64,000 bases of DNA from Gracilaria domingensis (GCA_022539475.1 VCMS01000119.1:62001-126000); one strand, 5' to 3'; positions 41,481 through 54,537 are shown, counted from the first letter of the stretch. Program-made: numbers and translations. The notes: generated from the letters alone by a model not told the origin.

Positions 41481-41693
41481 TTACATTACTTCCTTGTTCT
41501 GTATGCTGATCTCCAATACTTTCTCGATCATGTCCTTCATACTCAGTAGTGTCGGAACCTTGTCCGGTACGATTTGAAAGGTTACGTCGATTACAAGATT
41601 CAGATCTTTGAACGGTACTGGTATCATTGCGGTGCCAATCGGTTGACTACTTCCTCCAATTCCACTCAACTTCTTCACTTCGTCCGTGTTCAA
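41481..41693 (-). pseudogene. copia-A protease region (fossil)
   Basis: A 70-residue remnant between gag and integrase (LSGIGGSSQPIGTAMIPVPFKDLNLVIDVTFQIVPD split over strands typical of the protease fold; LLSMKDM box at its end). The catalytic D(S/T)G motif is not visible in this piece. The assignment rests on position and on the strand pattern. Confidence 0.45.
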
Positions 41694-41746
41694 CTGACAG
41701 GGTACATCGAATTCCTCACACTAGGCCTTGTACTGCTCGTATGACA

Positions 41747-42896
41747 TCATTGACGAACGATTTGCACATGTGTCGATATAAATTTCTTTGATGCGTTCGC
41801 CAAGTATGCTTCGTCTGAAGCGTGTAGCGACATACTGTCCTCGGCGATATAGACAGCATCTTTTTCGTCTTTGCCTTCTTCTTCATCGCTTGAATACGCG
41901 CAGTACGCGTAGTCCTCTACTCTCTCCTCCTCTTCTTCTGTTATTTCGTTCACAATGTACGCCATGTATTCCACCGTTAGATATGCCGATGGGTTCCTTC
42001 TTTTCATCTTTTCGATTGCATCTTTGATTTCGCGTGGATTGTGACGGGTTCTGGCCAAATGATTCTCACCACAAACGTAGCATCCTTTCTTACCAGCTCT
42101 CCATTGTGATGAAATCTTGCGTGCTCCATCAGATCGTCGTCTTGTATAGCCTCTCAGATTCTTTCTTGCACCTCCTCCATAAACATTTCCTAAAGCATAA
42201 TTGGCCGAGTTGGCGTTCTTGGATGTCCAAATATTCGATGTTATGAATGCTCCGGCTGTCCTGGGTTCACTTGAGAGAAAAGTGGCAATTCGGCTTTTTG
42301 CTTTTTGCGATGTACGGGGGACTCGTTCTCGAAGGGACTGGGTGATCTGGCTGGTATCAGCTGCAACAATTAACTGATCCCTGAGAAAATTTTCTTCACG
42401 GTATGCTGGATCCAGTTGCTTCTGCAGCATAGTCAGTCTAGTGCAAAAAGTTTGGGAGACTTCCAATTCGCTCTTCTCCGGTTCTTCTCTTATAGCCTGT
42501 GATAGTCGTAATGATTGGTAGAGAATGAGAGTGCGATTACGTTGTTCTTCATTCATGTAGTTGTCGATGAGCTTCTGTAGAATGTTTTCATACGTATCAC
42601 CAACCCGATAAGTGCGTACGAAGAAGGATAAGCCATCATCGCACAATATGATCTGCAGTCCTTCGACCTTCTCTTGTTCATTAACGACAAAGTCTTGCCA
42701 AAGAGTCATACAGTTCTATAGTACCTTGAAGATCGCCATCAAATCCTCCTCCAAATTTGCGTCTTCCTTGAAACATTTTCATCAATCCATTCAGGCCCAT
42801 TGAATACTGCCCCTTCGATGCCCACTCGTTATTGGTCTCGTTCTTCGCTCCATTACTATTGCTTCGTTCTTGGTTCGCTACTGAATTAGGAAGCAC
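41747..42896 (-). pseudogene. copia-A gag, downstream part (fossil)
   Basis: A 320-residue frame with capsid-like helical sequence (FVRTYRVGDTYENILQKLIDNY, LSQAIREEPEKSELEVSQTFC as separate segments) and a nucleocapsid end with one cysteine-rich knuckle (KGCYVCGENHLARTRH). A short N/S/Q-rich stretch lies upstream of it. The upstream part of gag lies 11.5 kb away at 54,538-55,214, beyond the transposase and host-gene block. It is broken. Confidence 0.7.
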
Positions 42897-43529
42897 ATCT
42901 TGAATGGTGGTTCGCGGGGGGGATTCATGGTGTGAGTGTGATTGGGCTGGGTTTCGTTTGACATGTGTGACTCTGTTTGGTATATCCGATTCCCTAGTGG
43001 AAAACTGAGGTTAGAAATAGATGTCGTATAGGTCGTAATAAGAAAGGCTGTACTGCGAAAAGGCGACACCTAATCGAGACCTTCCGGGACTTGATTCTGA
43101 TGCTCAAAATGGGTTCATGGGACGCGATAAATGATATCATACGAGTTTTGAATATGTAACAGTATCTCAGTTTATGAATAGTTCGAGCACCTACTTAGTA
43201 CCTCTCGACTACCGAACAGATCTCTACCGCATAACTATTGCAACATAGAAAGTGACAAAATATGTCTTTATTCATATTTATTTCTTCCTAAATTGTAGCA
43301 TTCGCTGCATCAAGCGCTTCAACTTGTTTTCTCACAAAACCAATCGATATGGCTTGGATAGCAATGGCTTCAAAACTAATTAACACATCCCGTCACCAGC
43401 AGCCATAGACGTCTTGCTCAGCTCGCACGTTCCCCATCAACGTCAATCAAATAGATTAGAATTGACAGGAAGAGGGATTGAAAATTCCAGAATGGTCTGT
43501 GACGGAACTAAAGTACCTTCTCTCTTCGT
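42897..43529. other. Junction zone between copia-A gag and the inserted block
   Basis: Non-coding, AT-rich after about 43,100. The left end of the inserted block must be near 42,900-43,100, but I could not find a clear terminal inverted repeat or target duplication shared with the right junction near 54,540. Confidence 0.4.
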
Positions 43530-46500
43530 TCAGTGTTTGTCTCCTACAATTCCAGGCAGAATCCGATTCATGCCCTCATAGTCTTTTGAATCCGAGTCTA
43601 GTAACTTGTGTACTCTCAAAGCGCGATCGAGGAAATAAGTTCTCCGTCTCGGAGGCCCAGGCTTTCCATATGGATTGTGTGGCCGTTCCATTACCCCAAT
43701 GAGTCGTCGTATAATGCTGACATCTTCAAATGATGGGCTTGTAAATGTTGAACTCGCTGTCGAATCGCTGTAAATCTGACCTTGTAGTCTAACTCGAAGA
43801 TTCTGGGCCCAGTCCATATCAACTATAACATGCTTTTGGGCCAAAGATGGGCGGATCTCAAGAAGCTTTCCCTCAAATTCACTTAGATCCAGATCCATAA
43901 TATATCGAACTCTTCCGTAGTATACGTTAGCCTTATTTACCAGTTCATCAGTTTCCATCTCCACTGATACAACCCAGTCCCATCTCTTCTGCTTGTTTCT
44001 AGATTTCCCGGATAAGCTGAAACAACCACCTAGCTTTTGTTTACCGCAAACGTTGTCGTATATCTCAATGGCGCACCACAGCACAACTTTCGTCACAGAA
44101 TAGCACAAATAAGCTACATCTGTTTCACAGATACCGATAAACTTCCGACGCAGATAGTTTGAGAACAGTTTTCGGAATCGCACGGCATATCGTGATTTCT
44201 TCGGATATGTTAGAAGATGAGAAGGACCCTTCAAGCGAGAGAAATCTGTAGTATTCTGCAAGTGGTATATCACTGGAGGCAGACTAAAGTGATCTTCGAA
44301 AATACTTATAGGATTCTCTTGTTTTCTCCCTCAAGAACATGGATTCAGCTGCCCTTTGTCTCGACGTTAAACGGTTCTTGTTCCATCCGATGTATCTTTC
44401 AACCCAGTACTGAGATACCCCAATTAATGGGCCATATCTTCTCGTGTCTTCGTGAAGATGAAGAAGCGAGTGAAAGACGGATAAGCACCAATTGATCCTG
44501 CACTGGTTGTAACGCACAAACTCTTTCTCGAAGAATTGGAATAATGAAACGGCAAGAATACGAACATCGTCAATATCTTCACGTGTTACAACTGATCTAA
44601 AGCAGAGCTCTACCAAACGACTAAAATCATAAAGGCCTTCCATCACAGGGTTGCTTACGTAACCATCCAATACGACAAGACAGGTGAGAGAAAAAAACTG
44701 TTTCGTTGCGTTGGCTTTCCATTTCGAAAAATCTACGAGTGCACCATGCTTTTCAGCCAGAAACATACTTGATGTGCAATCGTAAAGATTTAAAAGCGAT
44801 GCGTCCATAAGATTGAGAGCTTCGTCAGAGAGTGAGAAGCTTTCTCCCTTCGTTTTCATCATTCGAAGCATCAAGGACTTTCCTACATTCGTAAAGAGAT
44901 GCATCGGGTCATTTGGGAAGGAGGCGAATGGTACTAGTCCTGGAACCTTGAAAATTGACGATCTCTCTGATATTCCAGTAAACGTCTGCATCTCTCGCAT
45001 TTCTTTTTTCGTCTTGCAGCCCTGTATGAGATCCATTTGCTTGAAGCTACCGCTTGCGGACCTCATCGGCAGACATGCAGGATCGTATAGTACTTCTACT
45101 CTCCCTGGCGTCTCTTTCGTCATTATACGTGAGGGATAATAGTAATGCCTGCTTTCCTCGGAGTAAATTCCATGGATCCTGCAATTTCGACAAGGGGAAT
45201 TACCATTGTGACCTTGAAGGCCCGCTACCTTCGCAATTGCTGGTTGATCACCTGAGAAATATACCATGTGAAATCGAACGCATCGCTTTTCACCGTCAAA
45301 GAAGGTCATCAGGCTCATTTCATAGTCATGGCTCTCCTGAAATTCGGCAATCACTGGCTTAAGGAACGAGACCAAGTCTCTTGGGGTTCCCGGACCCGGT
45401 ATAAACATCAAGGGAATGATATTATGTACCGCATACCTTTCATCGGGTGGCAGGTTCAGGTTCAGTGCTGGGACCACCCAACAACTATATTCATGGCCTG
45501 TCCTAAAGGCTTCAAAGCCATCCGTAGATACTGCGAAGAACAAGTCATATCTCAAATTTTCCTCACCACCATATTTGTCACACAAAGATTGATAAAATGA
45601 TCCATCCAAGTAATCTCTCATTACTCCAGGTTGGGGTCTCCGATTCCAACGATATTCGTAAAGCTTGTTACAAGCTCTCTCGTTCGCCACTATCAATGAT
45701 ATTCTTTTGAAAAGAGACAGATATGAGAATCTTCCTCCCGAGACAGACACCTCCGTAGGTTTCTGCTTTCCACATATCGAGCATGGAAAAGTTCCACTTC
45801 GTCGAAAGTAGATGTAAAAGCACAGTGACCTTCGCACACTGAATATTCATCAACTGCGTATCCAATGCCAGAGTTCAATTCGATGTAGCGAAGAATTGTA
45901 CGCCATGATTTACAAGGAGCCTCGATGCCGGGAAGCTTGATAACATCGTTCATGACCGTCTCTGCTAGCGCGTGATCAACAAAGAGCTTCAATATATCCT
46001 TGTCATTTTGTATTCACTGGAGCGTGACTGATACTTCTTCAAGCTCATCATCTCCTGAATCAAGTACATTCTCGACACGTTCGCCATATTCTAAAGAATC
46101 TAAATCCGATGATATGCTACAACCTTCCAAATTGTTCGTATCGCCATTCGTCGGAACAAATCGATCCTGAGATTGAATCGTATTGCCTTGTACGGGTTCG
46201 TTCATCTGCATTTGAGGCATTTCTACGCTGAAATTTTCAAAGACTGGATCATCATCAAGTTCAAGTGAGGTCTGACCCACAACGGCATGTTCAGAAGTAA
46301 TGAAACCATCACAAACATCAGTCTTCGATTTCTTGACCTCTCTCTTACAAGATTTCCAGGCAGTTGGGAACTCATCGTCTGTGCCGTGTTCGGATAATGT
46401 CTCATTAGGTTTGAACCTTTCGTATGTATCCTCCATTGAGAGTTTCTTGGAGCTAAATCCCTTCTTGAATAGACCTCTACCAATCCGCTCTCGTTGAATG

Positions 46501-46604
46501 TTTGCTGCCTGGCGGTGAGCCATCATTGTGGACTTCGAAACCACATCACCTGGGGCACATGTACACTGATACCAAGATGGACACACCCATTCCTTCGAAC
46601 TCAT
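43530..46604 (-). pseudogene. Tnp2/CACTA-type transposase gene, interrupted
   Basis: From ATG 46604 the protein begins with a cysteine-histidine cluster (WVCPSWYQCTCAPGDVVSKSTM, broken here as CPSWYQCTC then MMAHRQ), then an acidic region. The Tnp2 core is in 44,284-45,837: LFFAVSTDGFEAFR, LNLPPDERYAVHNIIPL, FIPGPGTPRDLVSFL, and the signature SGDQPAIAKVAGLQGHNG followed by CRNCRIHGI. A C-terminal part with RNKQKRWDW and a P-rich tail extends to 43,530. A TGA at 46014-46016 lies in frame, and the frame changes near 45,800 and near 44,280, so this copy is inactive unless introns explain them. It would move an EnSpm/CACTA-like transposon. A second gene lies head to head on the plus strand. Confidence 0.75.
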
Positions 46605-46880
46605 ATTCAAGACAAGATGAAGAAGAGAGTGAACAGTTACGTAGAGGCAATACCGACGATTGTAACTTAATTTTTCAGCCAGTACTGGGAATCGACACAA
46701 TGTTGGTTTCGGAAACATCGATAACGAAACCAAACTTGTTGACAAACTTTTCGGTTTGCCTTAAATATGACCGTTCTGTTTCTCTTCGCACATCATTCGT
46801 TTCCATACGTAAGGACGCTAGTGAAGAAACATCGAATGTCTCTGTGCTAGCCCGTTCATCATTCCAGCATCTTCACCAAC

Positions 46881-48511
46881 ATGAGCCACCGAGACAACGT
46901 TATGACAAACAAGGAGTTCACCACACTCGATAGCAATCAAAAATGTATGATGGATAAGCTACAGGTTCTCGAGAAGAGGTTAAACATACTTCAAAGTCAC
47001 CCAAATGTTTCGCCAATACTCCGTCCTACCCAGAAGAAGCAGGTCGTTATCCGAACATTGCGGGGTACCTCAGACGAGAGATAGACTCTAGAAACCGTGA
47101 AATTCATGAGATGAACAGAAGCCCATCCGCGTACAATCAGTTTGAGAAATATGTCCAGTGCAACCAAAAGGACAACGACATAGTAATCAATACTCACTTG
47201 AAGGAAACGATTGGGGACATAATGACGTTTTGCTTTCCCGATAAGTGGGAAAACATGTCTTGGTTAGATCTTAAGAAGGATTACAAGAGAGAGGTGCTCA
47301 AGGCTGTATAACACGCATCCAACTCACCGGATATGGTCGTTTGAACTCAATGCATGTCTCAATGGGCCATTAAGAGCTTAATGGAACAAAAGCTCCATTC
47401 CATTCAGAACAAAAGTGCAAAACAAAAGCGAGAGTCAAAGGCTTGTGTGGAAGAACGGGACACACGATCAGTCAAGTCCCGTGGGGAGAGACGATCAGCT
47501 CAGAACATGTCACTCCCAGAGTCTTCGGTTGGTGTCCAGAGACCACCTATTGCAAATCACCAGAGCCCGTTGCAGTACAAAATATCGCACCCACTTCGTT
47601 CGATGAGAGATCAGGCTGGTGTAGTTACTGGTAGTGAAGTTGATGAAAGAGTCAGTGGAGCAGTTCAGGATATTCAGAACAGAATTCAAAATCAAGTCGG
47701 AAACGAGCCAAGTTTGTTTCTTGGGAGAACACGTACAAGTATTCGCAGTCGAAGACCAATCGGAGGAGGAAGTAGAGAGAATCGGGCAATCCAACACATA
47801 ACATCTTTGCCACTCTTGCAATCTGTGCCTCACCAAACAGGAATTGAAAGCCAAGGGAGCACAACCAGGAGCTACCTTGTATGTCAATTGAATTTTGATC
47901 AGACAAATGAACAAGAACGTGTAATCTATTCTCCTTCAAATGTTACACGTGAGGCTATAAATCTGAGCAAAAGTTTTCTTGAAGCCAGTAGCAGAAACAA
48001 TGATATATCCACTTCCACTAATAGTGTTAGCAAAATTCATCAAAACAAGTCTTTGAAAGGGAAGAGAAATATTCGTACAAGAGAGAAACCTGTTGAACAT
48101 TTTTGCGATGGAGAAGGTAACAGTCGTCGTGGTCATATGCAGCTACCGCTCGGAGTACGACAAGGAAATCGTCTTATCCCACGTAGAGATCCCCAAGCGC
48201 AAGAAGCATAACAAGATGTGAACAGCCAAATGGCTCGAAATGAGTTAGATACGGATGAAATTCTGCCAAATCCAAATGCAAGGAGCTACGCTGCTTCCTT
48301 GAACTTACAGAGAGCGTTTTGCCCGATATTGAACGAGAATGTGTTTGTTGGAAACGACGGTTCTCGACTCCATGGAGTAACTGTTGATCGTTCTGGAGAA
48401 CAAAGAGGAACAAAAAGTAATGTGCAAGATTGGGCATCGCACTACTCGGTACCACTAGGAGTGGCAGCCGACCATCCATTCAACGAGGTCGAGAACCGTA
48501 GTACGAAGTAG
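46881..48511 (+). pseudogene. Second gene of the Tnp2-type element, function unknown
   Basis: Starts about 280 bp from the transposase gene in divergent orientation. An opening 67-residue coiled-coil-like piece (CMMDKLQVLEKRLNILQSH) is followed by three pieces that share one frame from 47,111 to 48,511 (separated by TAA codons at 47309-47311 and 48209-48211). They are rich in N, Q, S and R (HLKETIGDIMTFCFPDKW; RNIRTREKPVEHFCDGEG). No domain is recognised. The divergent placement recalls the two-gene make-up of CACTA elements (a TnpA-like DNA-binding partner), but that is inference. Confidence 0.4.
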
Positions 48512-48690
48512 GCTCATGCCTTCACGCAAACCGGCTTGGATGTTGCCAGAAGTACTTTTGCATAGAGCCATTCATCAAACAAGCACGATCTGCAGCGGCT
48601 GATCATGGTCAAAGAAAGAAAGCACAAATGAAGGGTGCCGTGTATCCAGAAAAATAGAAGCTCTACTGCATTGCAGATATACCTCCAAAA

Positions 48691-50017
48691 TTACCTGCGT
48701 GTAAGAAAATTAGTGGCCGTAGAACACAGGATACGAAAGAGTTGGCCCATCTTAGCAGCCATTCTGGCGTAATGTAGCCAGTAATATTCGTTCTCGCGAT
48801 CTCGGCGAATTATAAGCAGGTGGTGGGCAGGAACGTCTTTTCCACAGCTATCACTACAGCTGCCACTTAAACTTCCTTTGCTGATGAAGCCTTCATCGAA
48901 ACCAAACTCCACAAGAGAGGAAGCAGATGAGATTTCGTCATGTGCAGATGCAGAAACGTTTCGTTCCGCAGTTCCATCTTTAAGATGAATGCCCACAATA
49001 GTGCCTCTCAGTCCCAATGGCACACTTACCTTCGGAGTTCTGATGACAACCATACCCTCCAGTCGCAGCCCCGTTCCATCAACTGGCACTGGTGTGAAAT
49101 GCAAAGATCCTCGATGTGGTTCAAATGCTGACATATCAGACGGATCTTCCAGGCCGGTGATGAGGGTCGAGCGCGGTACATCCTCAAAAATTTTCACCTC
49201 TTTCCCATGGATACTGCCTTCGTATTCCATTCTGTCCCGCCCTCCAGCTGATCGGTTCCAATGAACAAGGTGTCGGTTGCGTCGGGCGCGTCGTGTGCCT
49301 GGGACTCGTTGCTGACGGGCTCGGACGGAATGGCCTTGAGGAGGACGCGGTCTGCCGGGAGGCGATCGTCGGTTTCCAGCAGCAGCACGTCTCCTACGCG
49401 AATGTACTGGGTGGCTATGCGGATGGCATTGGAAGTGTTGGAGCGCTCTCCGCGCAGCAGCATGGTGTACGGAAATTGGTTGAGACTGTGGTCGCGCTTG
49501 TAGCGCGCAATGTCGTCAAAAGCGTTCTTGGAAATGGAGAAGAGCAGAACAAAGATAACGGGCCAAAGTAGGTTCAGAAAAGCCGAAGCGCATGGCGGAG
49601 ATGAACCGCGAGCACGCGAAGAGCAGGAAAACCAAGTTGTAGGACATGCGGAACTGCTCGTAAAGAACGAGGGGGATGAAGGAGAGAAAGGTGTACTTGC
49701 AATTGCAAACGGCATTGTGCCGCTTCGTGTGCACCACGGTCGGCACTTGCAGCACTCTCTGCCACGGAGGCCGCGCGCATGATGCCGTGCTCGATGGAGC
49801 ACCTGCCCTGCGGCACGACGCGCGGTGCGAGAGTTGGCGTCAGCGCAGCTGGGTAAGACGGCCCCGACAGCAGCGTCATCACGCGCAGGTAGCTGCGCGC
49901 CCACGTCGGGCGCAGCAGGTGCCGCGCGAGGAACACGAGCGACGGCGACGCTGGCGGCGCGCCCGCGTGCGGCGCGTTCACAGACGGCATGAACAGCGGC
50001 AACTCATCCTGCTGCAT
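48691..50017 (-). pseudogene. 5' fragment of a P4-type ATPase (flippase) gene, NEO1/ATP9-like
   Basis: Reading leftwards from a candidate ATG at 50017, protein-like sequence in changing frames gives the first two membrane helices (CKYTFLSFIPLVLYEQF, NLVFLLFACSRFISAMRFG), then KNAFDDIARYKRDHSLNQ, then the start of the actuator domain (YIRVGDVLLLETDDRLPAD; TLFIGTDQLEGGTEW). A piece downstream (49,230-48,691) continues with FTPVPVDGTGLRLEGMVVIRT. These are hallmarks of P4-ATPases, which flip phospholipids across membranes, and the helix wording fits the NEO1/ATP9 class. The phosphorylation DKTGT region and everything after it are missing. It lies inside copia-A, so it is a captured or transposed fragment. 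Confidence 0.75.
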
Positions 50018-50628
50018 GGGGCCGATCGCCGCGGTTTGCGAGGGGCGGACAGCGGGTGGGGGACGTCGAAGATGGCAGACGGCTCAGCTGCGCGCGCTGA
50101 TCTGCGCGAGTTTGCGGACGTGCGGCGCAGTGCCGCTGCAGTTGGCGTGGCAACAAGAAAAGTCTGCACCGGTCTGCGTGCCGCGGGGTTTTTTGACTCG
50201 AGCGCGTGGGTCGCACACTTCGCTGCCACGACTGCTGCCGCTGCTGGGTGTGGCTCGATTTGCTGTGCTGCGCTGTGCGATGTCGGTTGCGCCGCGGAAC
50301 GCCACGGCGCAGTGCGACCTCTGCCGCCGCGAACGGCGGCGCCGCGTGCAGGATTCGCAGCGCGCCGCCGTTGGGGGGGCCCCGCGGAAGCACAGCCACC
50401 CCGACAGACGCGCGAATCATCGCCGCCAGCGCGCGTCAAATGGGGTCGGGGTGGCCCCAGAAACGCTCGCGCACATTTGTCATCCGCCTTCGAGCCCCAC
50501 GCGCCAGAAGCAGCCCTGGGCAGTCGCGTTGCTGCTCCATGCTGCTGGAGATAGTACAAGGCACGCTGAAGTCGGCGGCTCGCTGCTCCTTCGCATCCGC
50601 GCTATCAGCGCGGCCGGGCGCCAAGACG

Positions 50629-51058
50629 ATGCCGCTCGATGCGTCGCTGCAGGCCATGAGCTGGTACTCGAACGCGATCCGGGTTGAAACAGGGCACTTG
50701 AAGATGATGCGTACTGAAACTCCGAAGGCCTCGTTGCGATTAGGCAGGGCGAAGTGTTATAAAGAACTTGAGGATTATGACATGGCGCTGGAGGACTGCG
50801 AAGCAGCCGTTCAGATTGAGCCCGAAAGCATTGCTGGGCACAAAGGAAGTAGAAAAATGCCTGGCGGAGCTTGAACAAATCGAAAAGGTATTGGAATCAT
50901 ACAAGATGGTCCACAAGCTAGATCTCGCGGATGAAGTAAGAAATGAAATTGAAGTGATCAAACGCATTCTCTCTGATCCTTTAGAGAACAGGAAAGCTGA
51001 AATAGCCAGGCTTGGAACTCTGCTAGGCGGTATGAAATTACCAGGAAAACCATCATGA
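50629..51058 (+). pseudogene. 3' fragment of a TPR-protein gene
   Basis: A TPR-type stretch (ASLRLGRAKCYKELEDYDMALEDCEAAVQ, in two pieces with IEPES) is followed in another frame by a charged coiled-coil end (VEKCLAELEQIEKVLESYK, ENRKAEIARLG) and stop TGA at 51056-51058. The end reads like a natural C-terminus (GMKLPGKPS). TPR cochaperones such as STI1 or DNAJC7 have similar helices, but too little is present to choose. It lies head to head with the P4-ATPase fragment across about 600 bp of very GC-rich DNA, as if a divergent gene pair with its shared promoter had been carried along. Confidence 0.55.
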
Positions 51059-53365
51059 CGCTCAGAACAAACTTGATTAGACTCTAATGTTCCATTGCAC
51101 AGTCGCGCCGCTTTTGCATTGTAGACTCGTTGCTTGGTGAATGCCGTGTTCTTTTACCATTGGGTGGAAACAATGAGTCTCAACGGAGGGTGTCAGGTTA
51201 ACCGCTCTTATTCCGTCGGTACGGTATTGATGTCAGCAGATTACATTTTCTAGTGCCAGTATGCACGAAGGTATTGTAATGTTCCACAACTGTTTATAGC
51301 AGACTTTTATCTTGCCGACGAAACAACTTTTCATAACGAGCCTATGCCATGCTGAGTTTAAAGAAAGCAATGTGTACGACGATGCGTCAAACAGATCTAT
51401 TTTCGGCACCAGTTTACTACTCCGAATTCTTGATACAATTAAGCAGAGAGAGGAAAGAATCACTCGATGCCACACCAGAGGGGACCGCAACACATCGATC
51501 CGAGCCCCCTGTTGCGGCAGTGCTGACTTAAGCTTCTCACGGAAAATTCTTATATACATACATCTTTGGCCGGCGCTGCCGAACCAAACAGTCAATATTG
51601 AAAGTCGTTTGTTACTATGAAATCATCTGCGGCGAAGTCGTCTCCTTCTTTCTCTTTGAGAAAACTGTGAAGTTGCAGAGCTTCAATGGGTATGGTTGCC
51701 AACGATCCGACAACGTACATTATCTCTACGTTGCAGCCATTCTCCACTAAGCAGTTGCTGTATTACAGTTTCTGGGGTACGGCGAGAAAGCTTGAATCTT
51801 AGGTGTTTTCGAGCAGGAGCGTTTCTCTATCAACGCTCATTTCCTTCGTACTCATATGAACTTCTTCATTCATCTTCTCATGAAGAAGGAAATAATACGC
51901 TATAATGTCAATACGAGCACTGGGATTTCCTTTCTACGTCAGTCTATGGTATCAGGGTGCGAGGGGAATACTAGCTAGATAGCAGCGAACGCTGGGCGCA
52001 CTGTCTGGGGTCAACTCTCTCTGTTTCGCGATCCGCTTCATTCCACGGCCTTTCTTCAATGCGTCTCTTTCAATGTGTGCTTCTTTCAAAATTGCAAGGA
52101 AGGATTATGCCGTAAAAGGTCGGATCCATTGCAATCGCTCTGTCCAAAAGTAAAACCTGCGGCTTTGGTCTGCGTAGAGGTTCCTCAGAAATTCTTGATG
52201 CAGAAGGCAAGACACTGGACTGGATATAAGATTAAGGGCTAGAGGCCTCTCATTCCTTGCTATTCCGATGAGAACATGCTATCCCTATGAGCAAATTCCA
52301 TCTCAATTCGGGATGGAACTGTTTTCATGGAAGACGATGTCGTAACCTACTGCATGATTGCACTCACGAGAATCGAGAAAGGAGGCGGGCCTGGATGGAC
52401 GTGTCGTCGTAAATCGTGACTAACAAAATCTCAAATACGAGTAGCAACTAATTCTGTCGGATGAAGCTCGGCCACAATTGTTTTTGTTCGCTGCTAACGA
52501 AACTGATTCTCTCCATGAACTTCATTCATTCACTCATTCATCTCGCTCTATCTGCGCAATACGCGCTATGTATTCCGTATATTACAAGTTCCCTCCCGCC
52601 GGAACACCTTCAAGACTAAACCCCGGCCTTGATGTTACAAAACCAACCGGCTGTGGGACAAAACTCTGCAGGCAACTTTATCAGCATCGTAGACAAGCTC
52701 GAGCTTGCTCTGGCGGCACAAAACCATACTGACGTATTCTGCCAAACCCAACAGTGAGCAGCCTGACAAAAATCAGATATCTGCATCTAGATGCGTTGCA
52801 GCCGCTACGAGCCGCATACGAGTGCTGCACACGAACGCCGCGAACGCGCGCGCCGGGCAAGCGCGCCGTGCACGTGCACGCGCCGGGCACGCGCGCCGTG
52901 CACGTGCGAAGCGCAGCGGCCCACCCAAGGACCGCCGCCAGGTTGCCCTTAATGGGTGGCAGTAGCAGCTGCCATGCCTGAGGTTAGACGAAAGCGCAGC
53001 GCGTCCCCGCGCGCCGCATCTCGAACCGTCATCTGCAGCACGCCTCATCAACACATTCGCTCTTCTTGTCGCACACCTTACCTCTCCCCAACGGTCCCTT
53101 CTCGCCCACCATCACTCTACGGAGACTTTCGCTTGGTCATGGATCTTCCGTCCAGCTCCGATCGCTATAGAAGACGTTATTAATAATCTGTCTTCTTCCA
53201 ATCATCCTCCCGCCATGCAAAACATTCTCAACGCCAACCAAAACTTACCATAAAAGCCGTTTCCGCGGGGTCCCGCTTCAAGCGGAAGTTCCAACAAGCA
53301 GTATAAAATGTGCCAAATGACACATCAATCGCCTGCGAGCATGGCCTCTTCAAGTCGACGTCCCG
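51059..53365. other. No gene recognised; short GC-rich tandem repeat
   Basis: Mostly AT-rich non-coding sequence with a CATTCATTCACTCATTCATC stretch near 52,505. At 52,835-52,925 a roughly 30-bp unit (GCGCCGGGCACGCGCGCC, then GTGCACGTGC) is repeated twice and flanked by GC-rich DNA, which may be a former promoter. Frames there overlap on both strands and reflect base composition only. Confidence 0.4.
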
Positions 53366-54336
53366 TTAGCAGCGCAGCGCGACTGCCGCAGCGCCGTCCC
53401 GTCTACCAGGGCAAACTGCATCCGCACCTGCCGCAGCGCCGCCGCCGCGTCTGGCAGTGGGTGGCAAAGGCATTGGCCTGCCGTGCAACACCACGAAGCG
53501 ATCTGAGTGCGGCAATTGGCTTGCCGCGTACTCTACGAATCGCTGCAAGTTGTGCAGTTCACGTGGCGCGTTTGCGGACGGCGGCGATGCGGCGACGGCA
53601 ACCAAGGCAGCGATGAGAGCACGATCGCGACCTTCAGCGGCGCGCACAGCAGATAAACGACGCTCTGATGCGTGCAGTGCGTGGGTTTGTCCAGTGTTGA
53701 GACAATGATTGCAGACGCCGCGGACGTTGGAGCGTGGGCCCGAAAAGTCCGCAGCAGCGCGAGCAGCGCAGCGCAGCTGGCGAAGTGCGTCATAATTTGC
53801 GCCTGTCGTCAAACGGCTAGCCGACATGTACATGACGCCAAGGTTTTTGATGAGACTGAGATCGTGGGAAAATTTTATGACTCGTTTGTATAGAATCAAA
53901 GCGTATTTCGTATCATAGACGACTTGTTTTTCTCTGAGTATGATTGTTCTCAAAATTTCCATGCACTGTGCATCGTTAGAGAGCGATGGCTCGTTGCCAG
54001 ATCTGGACAGTAAACCTCTGTAGTGCGGCACTCTCCTAGCCTGGGGATGTCGTGCCTGCTTGATGGATCGCTCAAACAACTGAAAACCCTTAGGATAATG
54101 AGTGTAACAAAGGGTTCATAGAGAAGAAGGTGCACGACAGCAACCATGGCGTTGACATCCTGGAATTGCTTGATGACGCGCGTTCGTTTTGGGCAAGCTG
54201 CACGAGTACAACGTTGTGGGTGGGTGGCATGAGATAGGAAGTGACAGAACAAGCGCCGACAACAAAAAGGACACATGCTGACGAGCACCGTGAGGCTGCC
54301 GCAAGCCGATGGTGCCGCGTGCACGACGCATGGCAC
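53366..54336 (-). pseudogene. Fragment of a host gene of unknown function
   Basis: On the minus strand a helical, protein-like stretch (ACPKRTRVIKQFQDVN, AMVAVVHLLLYEPFVT) continues in another frame (FERSIKQARHPQARRVPHYRG, SLSNDAQCMEILRTIILREK, YALILYKRVIKFSHDLSLI) before composition becomes GC-driven near 53,800. I recognise no domain; the alternating hydrophobic pattern would suit an armadillo- or HEAT-like helical protein. At least one frame change separates the two parts. It lies close to the right end of the block inserted in copia-A. Confidence 0.4.
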
Positions 54337-54537
54337 AATTTAAGATGACGTGGCGGACGGCAGCGAGAACGGCGTATTGTGGAAGAGAACGAAGTGCAGC
54401 GGAGCCGACAGGGTGCTACGCGGCGTTTACATGTCAAACGAATGCAGCGCTTTACTCGCTTCTTTACACCACCTATGTACTAGCGTTACTGTGCACATCT
54501 TAGTTGACAAAACGAAAAACTTCTATTCAACACCTAT

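Noticed and set aside
47510-47939. Minus-strand frames opposite the second gene of the Tnp2-type element
   Set aside because: Shadows of the plus-strand frame with no domain.
49978-50560. 193-codon minus-strand frame and several long plus-strand frames in the same place
   Set aside because: Very GC-rich DNA keeps all frames open; no domain, and the frames overlap one another.
52754-53054. Arginine- and alanine-rich frames on both strands
   Set aside because: They come from a GC-rich tandem repeat and are open in several frames at once.
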